Notes under the pieces: generated by a model
Told to the model about the DNA's origin: nothing
Seen by the model: only the letters and a program-made list of their open reading frames with translations
Databases searched by the model: none
Shown: positions 37,266-46,781 of the stretch, in pieces
Layout: each line of letters starts with the position of its first letter
Numbering within the stretch: the first letter of the stretch is position 1
Source of the DNA: Porphyridium purpureum
Taxonomy: Eukaryota > Rhodophyta > Bangiophyceae > Porphyridiales > Porphyridiaceae
Reading direction: 5' to 3'
NCBI GenBank assembly: GCA_008690995.1
Contig: VRMN01000013.1
Span: 186,001-250,000, forward strand
Length of the DNA: 64,000 nucleotides
Program-made: the position numbers and the translations under genes

Positions 37266-37950
37266 TCAGTCGCTCTGGTCCCGCCCATACTCCGTCGTGT
37301 TTGCGTTCAGCCAGCTCTCAAGTACCGTGGGTTCCAGCTCCGGGGACCAATGGCGGCGATGTTGTGATTTCGCCACATCAGCAACCAGGGCGCGGTCACC
37401 GCTTCCGCCGCGTGACCGTGCATAAAGTAGCTCGCGCTTGATGGCTGGTGCATCTTTGCAAACTGGACCGATTGAATTCACGCCAGGTCAGCATTGTCTG
37501 TACGGATGATGCTCTTCCGCGTACCCGGCTCTAGTGTCCGCTGCAGTAATTGCTTCAGAAATCCGCGCGCGCGAGCCTCTGGCGGGCATGGAGACGCAGC
37601 GTCGTCGCGGTGTCGAAAGTAGTGTTTCACAGATTTTAGCGGAATGTCGCTGATGTCTGAAAAAAGCCTTTCGCTTGATCAAGTCGACAAGCCGGTCCGT
37701 CGGGTCCAAGCCGGATACGAAAAACATTGCTCGTCTTTGTCTTGAATACGCAGCCAGTCGTACTTGCTTCGGTTGGTCCACAGACAGTCATTGATGGACG
37801 TGGAGTAAGCGTGGTCGTGCGGCACACCGCAGCAGGCGTGAGCCCGCTGGATGATTGTGACGCAACGGTCACTGACAAATGTTCTCGAAAAGCTGTTCCG
37901 TGCTGTCGTCCTGCAAATATGCTAGTGGTCAACATCATGCGCAAATTGGT
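37266..37950 (-). mobile_element. Possible decayed Tc1/mariner-like DDE transposase
   Basis: Translations of the minus strand show pieces resembling a DDE_3 transposase spread over different frames. One is an aromatic/charged stretch INDCLWTNRSKYDWLRIQD. Another is SIIRTDNADLA followed by an HxH/Trp region ending RNHNIAAIGPRSWNP. A third is HWSPELEPTVLESWLN, which resembles the SPDLNPIExxW motif near the end of such enzymes. Stops interrupt the frames. No terminal inverted repeats or target duplication were identified. The assignment is tentative; the region could also be chance open frames. Confidence 0.28.
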
Positions 37951-39053
37951 ACATCAACCACTCGATCACGAGCTAGCATACCCACATACCGCGAGAGTGC
38001 AAAGCCGTGGGTCCGGCTTCAGAGGATGCCCCACCGAGCTTCTACGGGGCTCGCTTTCAATCCACGCAGGCGTATCCAGGCAAAATCCAATGATTCGCAG
38101 ATGTTTTTACGGCAGATAACAGCACGCGTGTGCGTCCGTCAAATCCCATCACAACTTGTTCGCGCCGCACTGGCATCACCGCACGCGGCGATGCGACCAG
38201 TCGACGAGCGCACGCACGCGCGTCGTGAAGACATCCTGTTCCGGTACACAAACTGAATTTACGGTGGCCACTTGACGGACTAGCTTCGTGTCCGTCAACA
38301 GTGCTGATGTTAATAGAGCGACGCGTGTCAGTTGTGGCACACGCACGTGTGACGTGGTGACACGAGAAAGAGTCACAGTCGCCGAGCTAGCGCATTAGAA
38401 CAATCGCAATGCGCCATCGAATGCGCGCAAGCGATGCTGGAAGAATAATCACCTTTCGTGAGAGGCGGAATGCGTCCTCGCATGTCGCACCGGCAGAGAA
38501 CAGCGTCCGGGGTTGCTGCGTGTCAGGCAAAACAAAGATACCTGGTGAAGAAAGAAGGCTGTGAGCGGTGCGAAAGCGCTCAGCGCAGAGGTTAGAACGT
38601 TGCAAACTTGCACGCATGACTGACGGGTAAAGCCCGAACGGTGTTCAATCTAATCCTTTCATGCATATCATGTTGTTCACGCACCTCCACAACGGCAAGA
38701 ACAACCGGCTGTGAGCGATGCACGCGGTCGCAAAGAGGCAGATCAGAAGATTCTTTGAGACATCGTGTAAAAGTGCCAAGGCCAAGCACAATGCCTTGTG
38801 CGACCAGACACGTGCAAGGTACATATCTACTCTCACTAATCGCCCGCTGCATCCCGGACAGTTCGAGATCCTGCTCGGGACGGGCAAGAAAAGAAAGTCC
38901 GATATACCTCGAGGCTCTTGGTAGCGGAAGCGGCTGCGTCCAAAGACGATGGAGCGGCGGGTCTTGGTCGCTCATGTCCATGCTGTCGCAAGCTGTCCAT
39001 AACGACACGCGGAATCCTTTTACCCGGCATCCAACCCGGCAGCCGAAGCAAAA

Positions 39054-39075
39054 GTACAGTGCATGAGGTACAGTG
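39054..39075 (+). promoter_or_regulatory. Paired GTACAGTG elements before the methyltransferase
   Basis: Exact octamers at 39054-39061 and 39068-39075 (14-bp period), reading toward the methyltransferase. GGTACTGT and GCTGTACC follow at about 39171-39188, close to the leader. Confidence 0.45.
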
Positions 39076-39267
39076 TAAGACCCGAGAGGTTTGTGGCTAC
39101 TTGAACTGATAAACCGATAACGAATGGGAGTGAGGAGTATATTAAAAGAGGCATGTTTTAATATGACAAAGGTACTGTTCGCTGTACCTCTGTGTTCAGT
39201 GGTTTGTGTGTGCACGCAGATGGAAAAGCAGGGGAGAGGGCGAGAGCGAGAGCGGAAGGGAGAAAGA

Positions 39268-40332
39268 ATGGATGTCGTGGCTGAGTGTGCGTGTTGCTGT
39301 GGCTGTTTACATTGTCATGGAACCGCTGGAAAGGATCCAAGCGGCGCACCTGCGTTTCTGCACGCTTTCTATGTACATACCTCCGCGCGAACACGGAAGC
39401 AATGTGCTGTCCGTGCGCGCCCTCGTGCTAGACAACGGGCAACGCAAAGGCACACGGTGATTGTGGTCCTGGATGGACCGGTGCAGAGGCAGGTGCAGGA
39501 TAATTCGCGCGCGTGCGCTGAAGGTGCACAAGATAGCCAGTGCACGCGGCGGTCGCTGCTTTCAAGCGGATCAAGGCTTGCTCTCGGAATGGTGGCGTTT
39601 GTCCAAACACAAGCTGCTGGCGTTGTCGCAGAAGAGCAGGCGTCTAGCGGCGTGGGCTTATTTCCGTTTTCGTGGAGAAAAAGGGCGTTTGCGTACGCCA
39701 TGGAGCATGACATGGATACTTATGAGAGCGCTATCGAGCCAGTCAAGTCGGCTCTCTTCTCAGCGCACCTGAAGGCTCTCGACGTCACGTCGTCAACGTT
39801 GCTTGAAATTGGGCTGGGGACTGGCGCCAACTTTGCTTACTATCCACGCGGTCTGCATGTTCTCGCTGTCGAGCCCAATGTGCACATGCGACAATACGCC
39901 GAGCCGCGCGCGCGGCGGCACGCTATTCATCTCACATACCTTGCCACGACTGCAGAGAATCTGCAGATTGTTCCGGATGCCAGTGTCGACGCCGTGGTGA
40001 GCACGCTCACACTATGCTCTGTGGACGATCCGCGTGCTGTTCTTAATCAAATAGCGCGCGTGCTCAAACCAGGCGGCCGCTTTCTCTTCATCGAGCACGT
40101 GTGTGCGGACCCGCAACAGCATCCATGGATGAACCTTGCACAGAGAGCGCTGGACCCTTTACAGCAGATCGTGGCCGACGGATGCCACTTGTGCCGCGGT
40201 ACGGGCGATCTTATTGCTGCCGAACGCTGCTTTGCTCGGGTTGACGTGTCGCGCTTCCAGGTACCAGGCAGCGCTCTTGGCCTCATCAGCCCGCACGTTT
40301 CCGGCGTGGCGTACAAGAAGGCTGAAGGTTAG
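39268..40332 (+). CDS. METTL7-like SAM methyltransferase with lumen-type leader
   Basis: The frame is open from 39124; ATGs at 39220 and 39268 are both possible, and I prefer 39268 (354 aa) because the codons before it are GA-repeat leader. Residues ~175-300 are a class I methyltransferase: LLEIGLGTGANFAYYP (motif I), the acidic residue in VLAVEPNVHMRQYA, VDAVVSTLTLCSVDDP, and RVLKPGGRFLFIEHV. This matches the METTL7/At1g69526 type. The N-terminal ~125 residues are Arg/Cys-rich and end in RRSLLSSGSRLALGMVAFVQ followed by TQAAG, a twin-Arg, hydrophobic, AxA-like pattern typical of thylakoid-lumen Tat signals. Thylakoid targeting is inferred; the substrate is unknown. Convergent with PH-kinase 2, 72 bp apart. 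Confidence 0.8.
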   Translation: MDVVAECACCCGCLHCHGTAGKDPSGAPAFLHAFYVHTSARTRKQCAVRARPRARQRATQRHTVIVVLDGPVQRQVQDNSRACAEGAQDSQCTRRSLLSSGSRLALGMVAFVQTQAAGVVAEEQASSGVGLFPFSWRKRAFAYAMEHDMDTYESAIEPVKSALFSAHLKALDVTSSTLLEIGLGTGANFAYYPRGLHVLAVEPNVHMRQYAEPRARRHAIHLTYLATTAENLQIVPDASVDAVVSTLTLCSVDDPRAVLNQIARVLKPGGRFLFIEHVCADPQQHPWMNLAQRALDPLQQIVADGCHLCRGTGDLIAAERCFARVDVSRFQVPGSALGLISPHVSGVAYKKAEG

Positions 40333-40404
40333 CCACAAAAAAAAAAAATTTCAGCTGAAAGCGGCTGCTGCAGACTCATCAAGCGGGACTCCATCCTATT
40401 CTTT

Positions 40405-42033
40405 TTAATCGTCCGAGTCTACATTAAAATTTCGTAGAGATGGTAGGCGCTGGACCTGTCTCTTCTTAGATTTTTGGCGGTCCAGCTTTCCACTGCCTTT
40501 CCCAGCGGATGCCATCAAGCTGTGCAACGAGCTGAGCACCTTCTTGGGCAGTTTCTCGCCTGATTTCTTTTTCGCACTGGAGGAGACACGCGAGGCATCA
40601 TCGTCGACTGAAACGTCCGACACGCCTTTCGTCACGGCATGTGAGCCGCCGGACAGCACCGAGTCGTCGCTAAGCCTCGACTTTATCTTTCTCGGACTGG
40701 CACTGCGTCGCGCACCCGAGCTTGAATCGAGCGGGCTCTTGCCGTTCCATCTTTGACTCGCTACCTGCGGCGATCTGGATCCCTCATCCAAAGAGGTGGG
40801 CGACAAGAATGGATCGGTTGCCTTGAATGATGAAATGTAATTCGCGAACTGCACCGCAAACGCAACCGACCGGAGCCGAGATAATGGGTTTGTCCTCCGT
40901 ACCATGTCCAATGCCGGTAGCGCCACCTCTTCCGAGAACCATTCATGATTAAGTGCGCCCAGCGCAGACAGCCGCTTGAATTGGTTCTTGTGCAATAATC
41001 CAAGGAGCAACGACTTGCCACTGTTTGAAAGATTGACGATTTTGCGATCCTGCATGTCGACAGGCGCCTCGCATACATTCTTTAGCAGCTCAGCTTCCGT
41101 GGCACCGGCAAATGGCTTGCGTCCTGTCAGGAGCTCGAACATGATCACACCGGCCGACCACACGTCACAGCCGCATCCATAGGGCTTTTGCCGAATGACT
41201 TCGGGCGCGGCGTACTCGTTCGTACCCACAAAGGATGACATATTGCCCCAGTCCGTGCCTTCATCGAAAAATCTTCCCAGACCAAAATCAGCAAGCTTTA
41301 TCCTTGCGGGCCAGCGCTCACGCGTGCAGAACAAATTTTCTGGCTTGACGTCGCGGTGCACGACCAGGCGCTCGTGGCAAAACTTGAGTGACGTGAGCAG
41401 GTCGTGCATAATTTGCATGGTTTCGCGCTCGTTGAACGTGCCCTTGTCTGTTTGCATGTCAAACAGATCCTTCATCATGTACTCGAGTACCACGTACAGG
41501 TACTCCTTATCCTCAAACACATCTACCATTTGCACCACGTTGGGATGACCGCTCACGCGCTGGTGACAGCTCACTTCTCTCCGAATCAGCTTGATCTCCT
41601 CCGCGTCTGCCCGCTGCTTGGAGACTAGCTTGACCGCGAAAACCTGCTTGTCCGACGCGCGGTAGCACATCTTCACGGTGGCAAACGTGCCTTCGCCGAT
41701 TACCATTCCTTGGGAGAAATGCTTTTCAAAATGTCGATCCTTTGCGACATCAAGTGCGGAAAACCATTGGTTGTGTTCATTGCTGTTGTCACAGTGCAAC
41801 GTGCACGAGAATTCCTTTCCTACACTCGTGACGACGAGCTCCAGCGGCTTGCCACCCGCGCGCACATTGCCGACGACAAACTCGCGGTCCACTTTCTTGG
41901 ATGCCGGCGTCTTGGAAACGACCATCAACGAGCCGTGCAATGCGACGTACCGCTCCAACTTGCGCCCCGCACCACCCTGCACCACCTTGAGCGTGCCCTC
42001 CAGTATCTGATACTCGCATGGCTCATCCCCCAT
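40405..42033 (-). CDS. Second Ser/Thr kinase with N-terminal PH domain
   Basis: ATG at 42033 (542 aa). Residues ~7-95 are a PH domain (ILEGTLKVVQGGAGRKLERY through EHNQWFSALDVAKDR). The kinase domain (~103-365) is complete: VIGEGTFATVKMC, VFAVKLVSKQ, HRDVKPENLF (~224), LADFGLGRFF (~249), GTNEYAAPEVI and DVWSAGVIMFELLTGRKPF. The last 170 residues are Ser/Lys-rich, with likely phosphosites and a basic KSKKRQVQRL segment. The PH-CAMK-like architecture is the same as in 3333-4997, but the two differ widely in sequence and so are old paralogues. The PH domain suggests recruitment to phosphoinositide membranes (inference). Three TGTAC elements lie about 380-410 bp upstream. Confidence 0.9.
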   Translation of the reverse strand: MGDEPCEYQILEGTLKVVQGGAGRKLERYVALHGSLMVVSKTPASKKVDREFVVGNVRAGGKPLELVVTSVGKEFSCTLHCDNSNEHNQWFSALDVAKDRHFEKHFSQGMVIGEGTFATVKMCYRASDKQVFAVKLVSKQRADAEEIKLIRREVSCHQRVSGHPNVVQMVDVFEDKEYLYVVLEYMMKDLFDMQTDKGTFNERETMQIMHDLLTSLKFCHERLVVHRDVKPENLFCTRERWPARIKLADFGLGRFFDEGTDWGNMSSFVGTNEYAAPEVIRQKPYGCGCDVWSAGVIMFELLTGRKPFAGATEAELLKNVCEAPVDMQDRKIVNLSNSGKSLLLGLLHKNQFKRLSALGALNHEWFSEEVALPALDMVRRTNPLSRLRSVAFAVQFANYISSFKATDPFLSPTSLDEGSRSPQVASQRWNGKSPLDSSSGARRSASPRKIKSRLSDDSVLSGGSHAVTKGVSDVSVDDDASRVSSSAKKKSGEKLPKKVLSSLHSLMASAGKGSGKLDRQKSKKRQVQRLPSLRNFNVDSDD

Positions 42034-42415
42034 GGCGATGGGGCACGTACCAGTACGATGCCAATCCCTTTATCACCAGCGCTTCAGCCGCACAAACGGA
42101 ATCGCCCTCCCCGGTTTCCTCCTCCCCCCGAACACTTACAGACAAACCCGCACCGTGTGCTCGGAACCGCACAACCGCCTGCCGCTGCCGACTCACAGAC
42201 AGCCACGCGCGGCGCGGATTGATGATTGCGTGTGTGTCTGTGTGTGAATGGCGGGAGGACGCGCGCACCGCCACGCCCGGCAACCCTGACGCAAGAGCCT
42301 CCTCAGTCGCGGCAAGCCGACACCAACGCACACACGCGCTCAAACAGCGCCACTCGACTTCATGGCCTTCGCGAGAACACGCGCTCGAACCGACTCCTCG
42401 ATGAAACGGTCACGC

Positions 42416-42443
42416 CACTGTACTCATACTGTACACACTGTAC
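42416..42443 (-). promoter_or_regulatory. Triple TGTAC element
   Basis: Exact CACTGTAC at 42416-42423 and 42436-42443, with ACTGTACAC at 42428-42436 between them. Orientation fits PH-kinase 2 (ATG about 390 bp away); the mutarotase start lies about 300 bp on the other side. Confidence 0.4.
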
Positions 42444-42658
42444 ATTCGTGCTCACAACTAATTAATCTCATGATTAACAAGGGCGGTTTAAAAAATGGAG
42501 GATGGGATTTGGGGTTGTGCGACGTGGGATGATTGAGGCCGTGTCGCTGGTAAGAAGCTGTGGAGGGGTTTGATCGCTGACTGCTTGATCTTGTCTGCGC
42601 ACCCGCGCCGCGTCTGCATCGGCACCTGCATCTGCGCAAGCATAGGCACCGCGTCGTA

Positions 42659-42688
42659 CTGCGTTGGACTGCGTTGGACTGCGTTGTA
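42659..42688 (+). repeat. 10-bp tandem repeat, three units
   Basis: Three units of CTGCGTTGGA, the last ending in TA instead of GA. It lies 57 bp before the mutarotase ATG. Confidence 0.8.
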
Positions 42689-42744
42689 GGGCGAGGAACA
42701 AGGTTGTGAGGTACGCGTGTGTGGTGGGGTTTTGTCAGGGAAAG

Positions 42745-43083
42745 ATGGTGATGCGAATTGCGATGACGCTCGATATCGCGCCGGACGATTTGGCTCCGTA
42801 TATGGAGGCGCATAAGCAGGTGCCCGAGGAGGTGCAGCACGCACTGACAAGCGTGGGCATCCGCAACTTGTCGCTGTGGGTGTGGAACGAATCGCGGATG
42901 TTTTACTACGCAGAGTACGTCGGCAGCGAGCCATTTGAGGACGCCATGGCAAGATACGCAAAGATGCCGGGTGTCAAGGAGTGGGAGCAGCGTATGCACA
43001 AGTATCAGAAAAAGCTGCCCGGTACCCCGGAGGACAGTGACGTGTGGTGGCAGCCCATGATCAACATCGTGCATCAGGATTAG
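42745..43083 (+). CDS. L-rhamnose mutarotase family protein
   Basis: ATG at 42745 (112 aa), close to the usual ~104 aa. The dimeric ferredoxin-like fold is recognisable: MRIAMTLDIAPDDLAPYMEA, HKQVPEEVQHALTSVGIRNL, LWVWNESRMFYYAEYVG, and an ending with the paired Trp motif DVWWQPMINIVHQD. The His-Lys after the first helix and the WW near the end correspond to positions conserved in RhaM. By family knowledge it interconverts alpha and beta anomers of L-rhamnose. In an alga it may serve deoxy-sugar handling for cell-wall polysaccharide (inference). Convergent with the LON gene, 94 bp apart. Confidence 0.85.
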   Translation: MVMRIAMTLDIAPDDLAPYMEAHKQVPEEVQHALTSVGIRNLSLWVWNESRMFYYAEYVGSEPFEDAMARYAKMPGVKEWEQRMHKYQKKLPGTPEDSDVWWQPMINIVHQD

Positions 43084-43177
43084 TAGGCCCGCAGGGGTGA
43101 GCGCACGCCAAAAGAACTTCAGAGAAAAAAAAACCAACAGAGCCTTTCTTGACGTCTCCATCCCCTCTGTCTCCTAG

Positions 43178-44197
43178 TTACTTTTCCAATGCCGACTTGA
43201 TTGAAATCTGCGCGGCCAATTGCTGCTGCGCAGCGTCCAGCAACTCCTTCTGCTTGCGCAGCCGCTTTTCCGTATCCCTCGTCTGGAGGAGAATTTGCTG
43301 TTCCTCAGTGGGCATGTCCAGAATCGACCCAATCCCAAACGAGAAATCTTCCAACTTCTTGAATTGCTCTTCAGTTGAGCCCGTCATATTCTCCTCCACG
43401 GGCGCCAGCTTCTTGAGTTCGTCGCTGACGTCCAACCCCTTGTTATACAGCTTGTTCGAAAGGCGCAGCACTTCCTGCAGTGACTGCCAGACGCCGGCGC
43501 CGGCCTGGCGGATATCGTTCCGTGGTGGCTCGTCCTGAAAGTACTCGACCAACGCGGTGATGTACGGCGCCTCCTGCAGCACCTTGATAATACGGAAGCG
43601 CTGCTGGCCCTGATTGATCACAAGCATTCGGCCGTCATCCTGGAGCTGAACCTTCTGACACTCAGCGCTACACCCAACTCTTGCCATGCGCTTCCTGCTA
43701 CTGTCGTACATCACGATGCCAAACATGTTATCCTTTTCTCGGATCTGGCCAAACATGCGGCGGTAGCGCATCTCAAAGATGTGCAGAGGCACGAGCGCTT
43801 TTGGGTACAGCACAAGCCCCAGTGGGAACAACGGCAGCTCGACGAGTCTCCCGGTAGGTAGACCCGTGACAGAACTGGGCATCTCTTTCTCGCCACCGAT
43901 CGCTTCCATAAACTCAATGTCCTCTGGGCGCATTCCCGGTTCGCCAAACAGCCGCCCGTCGCCTCGGGCGTCATCTCGCTCACTGTCCTCCTTCTCACCC
44001 TCATCCTGCCCATCCTCACTGCTCATACACAGCGCACCTGCGCCACGGAAACACGCACGCGACCGAGCACGAGTCTGGCTGGCCAGCGCGCGACGCGCCA
44101 CTGTTCTGCTCGTGCCACGCACACACACCACTGCTCCACCGCACGCGTGCTCAGTGCGCGACGGCGCAGACAGCACCGCGAATCCTAGCGGCGACAT
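43178..44197 (-). CDS. LON substrate-binding domain protein, plastid leader
   Basis: ATG at 44197 (339 aa). Residues 1 to ~57 are a transit-peptide-like leader rich in Arg/Ser/Ala and poor in acids (TSRTVARRALASQTRARSRA). An acidic linker follows. The LON N-terminal domain spans ~115-300: VELPLFPLGLVLYPKALVPL, HIFEMRYRRMFGQIREKDN, FGIVMYD, and FRIIKVLQEAPYITALVEYF. There is no AAA+ ATPase or peptidase part, as in the stand-alone plant plastid LON-domain proteins. The C-terminal ~40 residues are a Gln-rich helix (TEKRLRKQKELLDAAQQQL). It probably binds unfolded substrates in the plastid; no enzymatic role is readable. Confidence 0.87.
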   Translation of the reverse strand: MSPLGFAVLSAPSRTEHACGGAVVCVRGTSRTVARRALASQTRARSRACFRGAGALCMSSEDGQDEGEKEDSERDDARGDGRLFGEPGMRPEDIEFMEAIGGEKEMPSSVTGLPTGRLVELPLFPLGLVLYPKALVPLHIFEMRYRRMFGQIREKDNMFGIVMYDSSRKRMARVGCSAECQKVQLQDDGRMLVINQGQQRFRIIKVLQEAPYITALVEYFQDEPPRNDIRQAGAGVWQSLQEVLRLSNKLYNKGLDVSDELKKLAPVEENMTGSTEEQFKKLEDFSFGIGSILDMPTEEQQILLQTRDTEKRLRKQKELLDAAQQQLAAQISIKSALEK

Positions 44198-44956
44198 GCC
44201 GACCCTGACTTTGCGAACAACTCCAAGTATCCCAAGAAAACCACAAACACACTCACATCAACCTTCGCACCACCTTTGCCCCCCAACCTCGACCCCTCCA
44301 CCCGAACAGCCGCGCATCCAAAGCAGGAAAAAGCCACGGTCAACTGTACACTACTAAATACCATGAGCTGTACACGATAGATTGCTGAACCCCCTTGACA
44401 TCACAAGTGTACCTCGCAACATTGGATGAAAGTAGAGAATATTGCAAAGAGGTATATAGATTTTAAATTTGCTTCCTTCTCTCAACCTGCGCTCATAGCA
44501 GCTGGACATGCGCCCCTTCCCATCTCGCACAGGGAAGCTAAGTCCGCTAGCGCCCGGGTAGTACTGAGGTGAGGGATCACTCGGGAATTCCGGGTGGCGC
44601 AGGTATTTTCTTTTGCTTGCCTTTCCTTTTTGCCATCTTGCTCGCACCCTTCCGTCCTGCATTCCCTAGTTGCTGCCGCCGTTCTCTGCTCGCGGCGTGG
44701 TTTTCCGCGCCACTGCACCTCTGCTCCGCCTACCATGTCGGTCTTCTCGCACCGGTCATTTGGCGGGTAGCAAGTGCAGCCCGTCGCTTCGTCAGAATGT
44801 CGCATGTTCAATGCGCGCGCTCGCGCGTTCGCGTCTCTCGAACAAGCTGATCGCTGACTTGGTCAAGAATCGGCTGGGCATTTGTGGTCGCCGTTTCTCA
44901 TCGTGGCCTGCTGCTTTGCGCGCTCGCGGGCATCGGTTGCGTGGCGTGTAGTAGGG
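44198..44956. other. Divergent intergenic region, LON / INTS11-like
   Basis: A stretch of 759 bp holding ACTGTACA at 44343-44350 and CTGTACAC at 44368-44375, both reading toward the LON gene. An AT-rich stretch lies at about 44440-44475. No gene is seen. Confidence 0.5.
44343..44375 (-). promoter_or_regulatory. TGTACAG-type elements before the LON gene
   Basis: ACTGTACA at 44343-44350 and CTGTACAC at 44368-44375 (25-bp period), 146-178 bp upstream of the LON ATG and in its direction. Confidence 0.35.
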
Positions 44957-46750
44957 ATGGAAGGCGGCTTTGAAGTGAAAGTGCTGGGTGGCGGGCTAGA
45001 ATCGGGCCGCAGCTGCGTGCTGGTTCGAATACTTGTGCCGCACTCGCGGCATGATGATGGTGACGATGGTGACGATGCCTCCATGACGCCACAGCCGCTT
45101 GGCAGCGCGTGTGTCATGCTGGACTGCGGCATTGTCCCGGCGCTTGTGAATGATGTCGCGTGGGAGGCCATGGGCCCGGACTTTAGCTCGCTGCAGGCAT
45201 TGCACAAAGAGAACCAACGCCAAACGTGCGTATCGGCGATCATCGTGTCACACGCACACGTAGACCACATCGGTGCGTTGCTGTACTTTGTGGAGCGCTT
45301 CGACTACCGCGGCCCTATCTACATGACCCAGGCCTCGCGCAATCTCCTGCCACATGTGCTGAGTGACATGGTTGCTCAGCGCCGGAACAGAATCAGCGAG
45401 CAAGCGGACCCCTTTGCCGCAGCGTTCTCGCGTGAGACGCTCGACCGTGTGACCGGTGAGCTGGTGCAAACGGTGGAATTTGGCAAGGTCTTTGAGGCGC
45501 TACCGACGCACCATGTATTTTGCAGACTTTTGCCATCCGGGCACCTGTCGGGTGCCGCGATGGTCCATTTGTACTCTCCGCACGCGAGCTTGCTGTTCTC
45601 GGGCGACTTGAATCTCAACCCAGAGCGTCATATCCAGGCCGCCGACGTTGCTTCACTTGCTTCGTTCACCATGCGCGTACCAGACCTTCTGCTGTGCGAA
45701 TGTACAAACGGCTCGACATACAGAGAGAGCGGGCGTCAGCAGGTCGAGCTTCATCTCCAAGAAAAAGTGGTCACCGCTCTGGACGCTGGGGGGTCTGTTC
45801 TAGTGGCGGCGCCGGCAATTGGCCGGATGCATGAGCTCGCGCTTTCTTTTGAGTTCATGCTGCGCGACCGGCCGGACGTGTGTATTTTCGTGAGCAGCTC
45901 GCTTGCGTGGGAAAGCATGCAAAGTGCTTGTGCCGGTTCAGCCTCACCTGCGCCACTGCGCGCGCGAGCACCTTCCTCCAAAGACCGCGAGCGGCTGCTG
46001 GCGGGGATTACCGCACCGTGCATATTCATTGCGAGCTCGTCAAGCATGTACAAGGGCTTTGGATCGGCGATCACCAAACTTTGGGCGCCGCGCGCAAGCA
46101 CTCTCTTTGTGATGTGTGGCACGACACTTGCGGAGGTCCTACTAGATGACTCTCGCTCGGCACGGGGAATTCCTGCAGAGCCCATGCGCGCGCAGGTCAT
46201 GCAGCTCGAGATGAGCGCTCATGCCGACGCCGCCGAGCTGTTGCAATTTTGCCTGATGTCGAGCGCGAGGCATATTGCACTTGTTCATGGCAGCGAGTCT
46301 CGCATGCGTCAATTTGCTGAAGCACTGACCACATTCCTGCACGAACGAAGCGTCCGCGTCGAAACGCTGGCCAACGGCGAGTCGATTCGAGTGCCGCGCC
46401 TCATGAGCTCAGCGGACGCATTGCAGGAAGTGGACATCTCGCAGCTCGGCGCCCAGAGTCCATGCACAATATCGCGCGTGCAGCGCGTTCTTGCAGAAGT
46501 GGAGAAAGACTACTACTGTGCGTTCAACATGATCTGGCCGCGTCATGACAGAGGTGCTCTCATCGCGCGCAGCCACTCACTTGAAATACGCTGGAACCTG
46601 GTTGAAGCAACGCAGGATGCCGCTTCGGAGACATCCACGTTGACGGCGTGGGATGCAGACGGTGTGCATCAGCTGCTGACATTGCGCGCCATCCAGTGGA
46701 CCGAGCCAGACCAGACTTTGGCGCAGGCCTGCCTCGAGCGTCTCCTCTGA
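44957..46750 (+). CDS. INTS11: Beta-CASP nuclease, INTS11/CPSF73 family
   Basis: ATG at 44957 (597 aa); the start MEGGFEVKVLGGGLESGRSC mirrors the family's opening GAGQDVGRSC. All metal and beta-CASP motifs are present: Asp in VMLDCGI (~53), HAHVDH (98-103), SGHLSG (~195), SGDLN (~215), motif A Glu in CECTNG (~248), motif B SAHAD (~420) and motif C ALVHGSE (~442). It therefore appears catalytically competent. The family cleaves snRNA or pre-mRNA 3' ends; the overall pattern is closer to INTS11 than CPSF73. The C-terminal 110 residues are divergent. An Asp/Gly repeat (HDDGDDGDD) interrupts the first strands, an insertion unusual for the family. Confidence 0.85.
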   Translation: MEGGFEVKVLGGGLESGRSCVLVRILVPHSRHDDGDDGDDASMTPQPLGSACVMLDCGIVPALVNDVAWEAMGPDFSSLQALHKENQRQTCVSAIIVSHAHVDHIGALLYFVERFDYRGPIYMTQASRNLLPHVLSDMVAQRRNRISEQADPFAAAFSRETLDRVTGELVQTVEFGKVFEALPTHHVFCRLLPSGHLSGAAMVHLYSPHASLLFSGDLNLNPERHIQAADVASLASFTMRVPDLLLCECTNGSTYRESGRQQVELHLQEKVVTALDAGGSVLVAAPAIGRMHELALSFEFMLRDRPDVCIFVSSSLAWESMQSACAGSASPAPLRARAPSSKDRERLLAGITAPCIFIASSSSMYKGFGSAITKLWAPRASTLFVMCGTTLAEVLLDDSRSARGIPAEPMRAQVMQLEMSAHADAAELLQFCLMSSARHIALVHGSESRMRQFAEALTTFLHERSVRVETLANGESIRVPRLMSSADALQEVDISQLGAQSPCTISRVQRVLAEVEKDYYCAFNMIWPRHDRGALIARSHSLEIRWNLVEATQDAASETSTLTAWDADGVHQLLTLRAIQWTEPDQTLAQACLERLL

Positions 46751-46781
46751 GCGGTTGCGGCTGAGTGCACACTCGTGGTGT

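Larger units (their letters stand above)
36866..39219. other. Gene-poor region of about 2.35 kb
   Basis: It starts with the fibrillarin promoter, which includes an (AC)8(TC)7 run at 36921-36947 and TGTAC elements at 37010-37156. It contains a possible decayed transposase at about 37266-37950 and ends with the methyltransferase promoter. The long open frames at 37727-38119 (+) and 38592-39215 (-) show no domain. Confidence 0.45.
42034..42744. other. Divergent intergenic region
   Basis: Shared upstream region of PH-kinase 2 and the mutarotase gene (711 bp). It holds three CACTGTAC/ACTGTACAC elements at 42416-42443 and a three-unit 10-bp tandem repeat at 42659-42688. No gene is seen. Confidence 0.5.

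Noticed and set aside
37727-38119. 130-codon plus-strand open frame
   Set aside because: Antisense to the possible transposase remnant, without domain features.
38592-39215. 207-codon minus-strand open frame
   Set aside because: No domain or plausible start context; it overlaps the paired GTACAGTG elements and leader of the methyltransferase gene on the other strand.
42424-43161. 245-codon minus-strand open frame
   Set aside because: Antisense shadow over the L-rhamnose mutarotase gene and its promoter.
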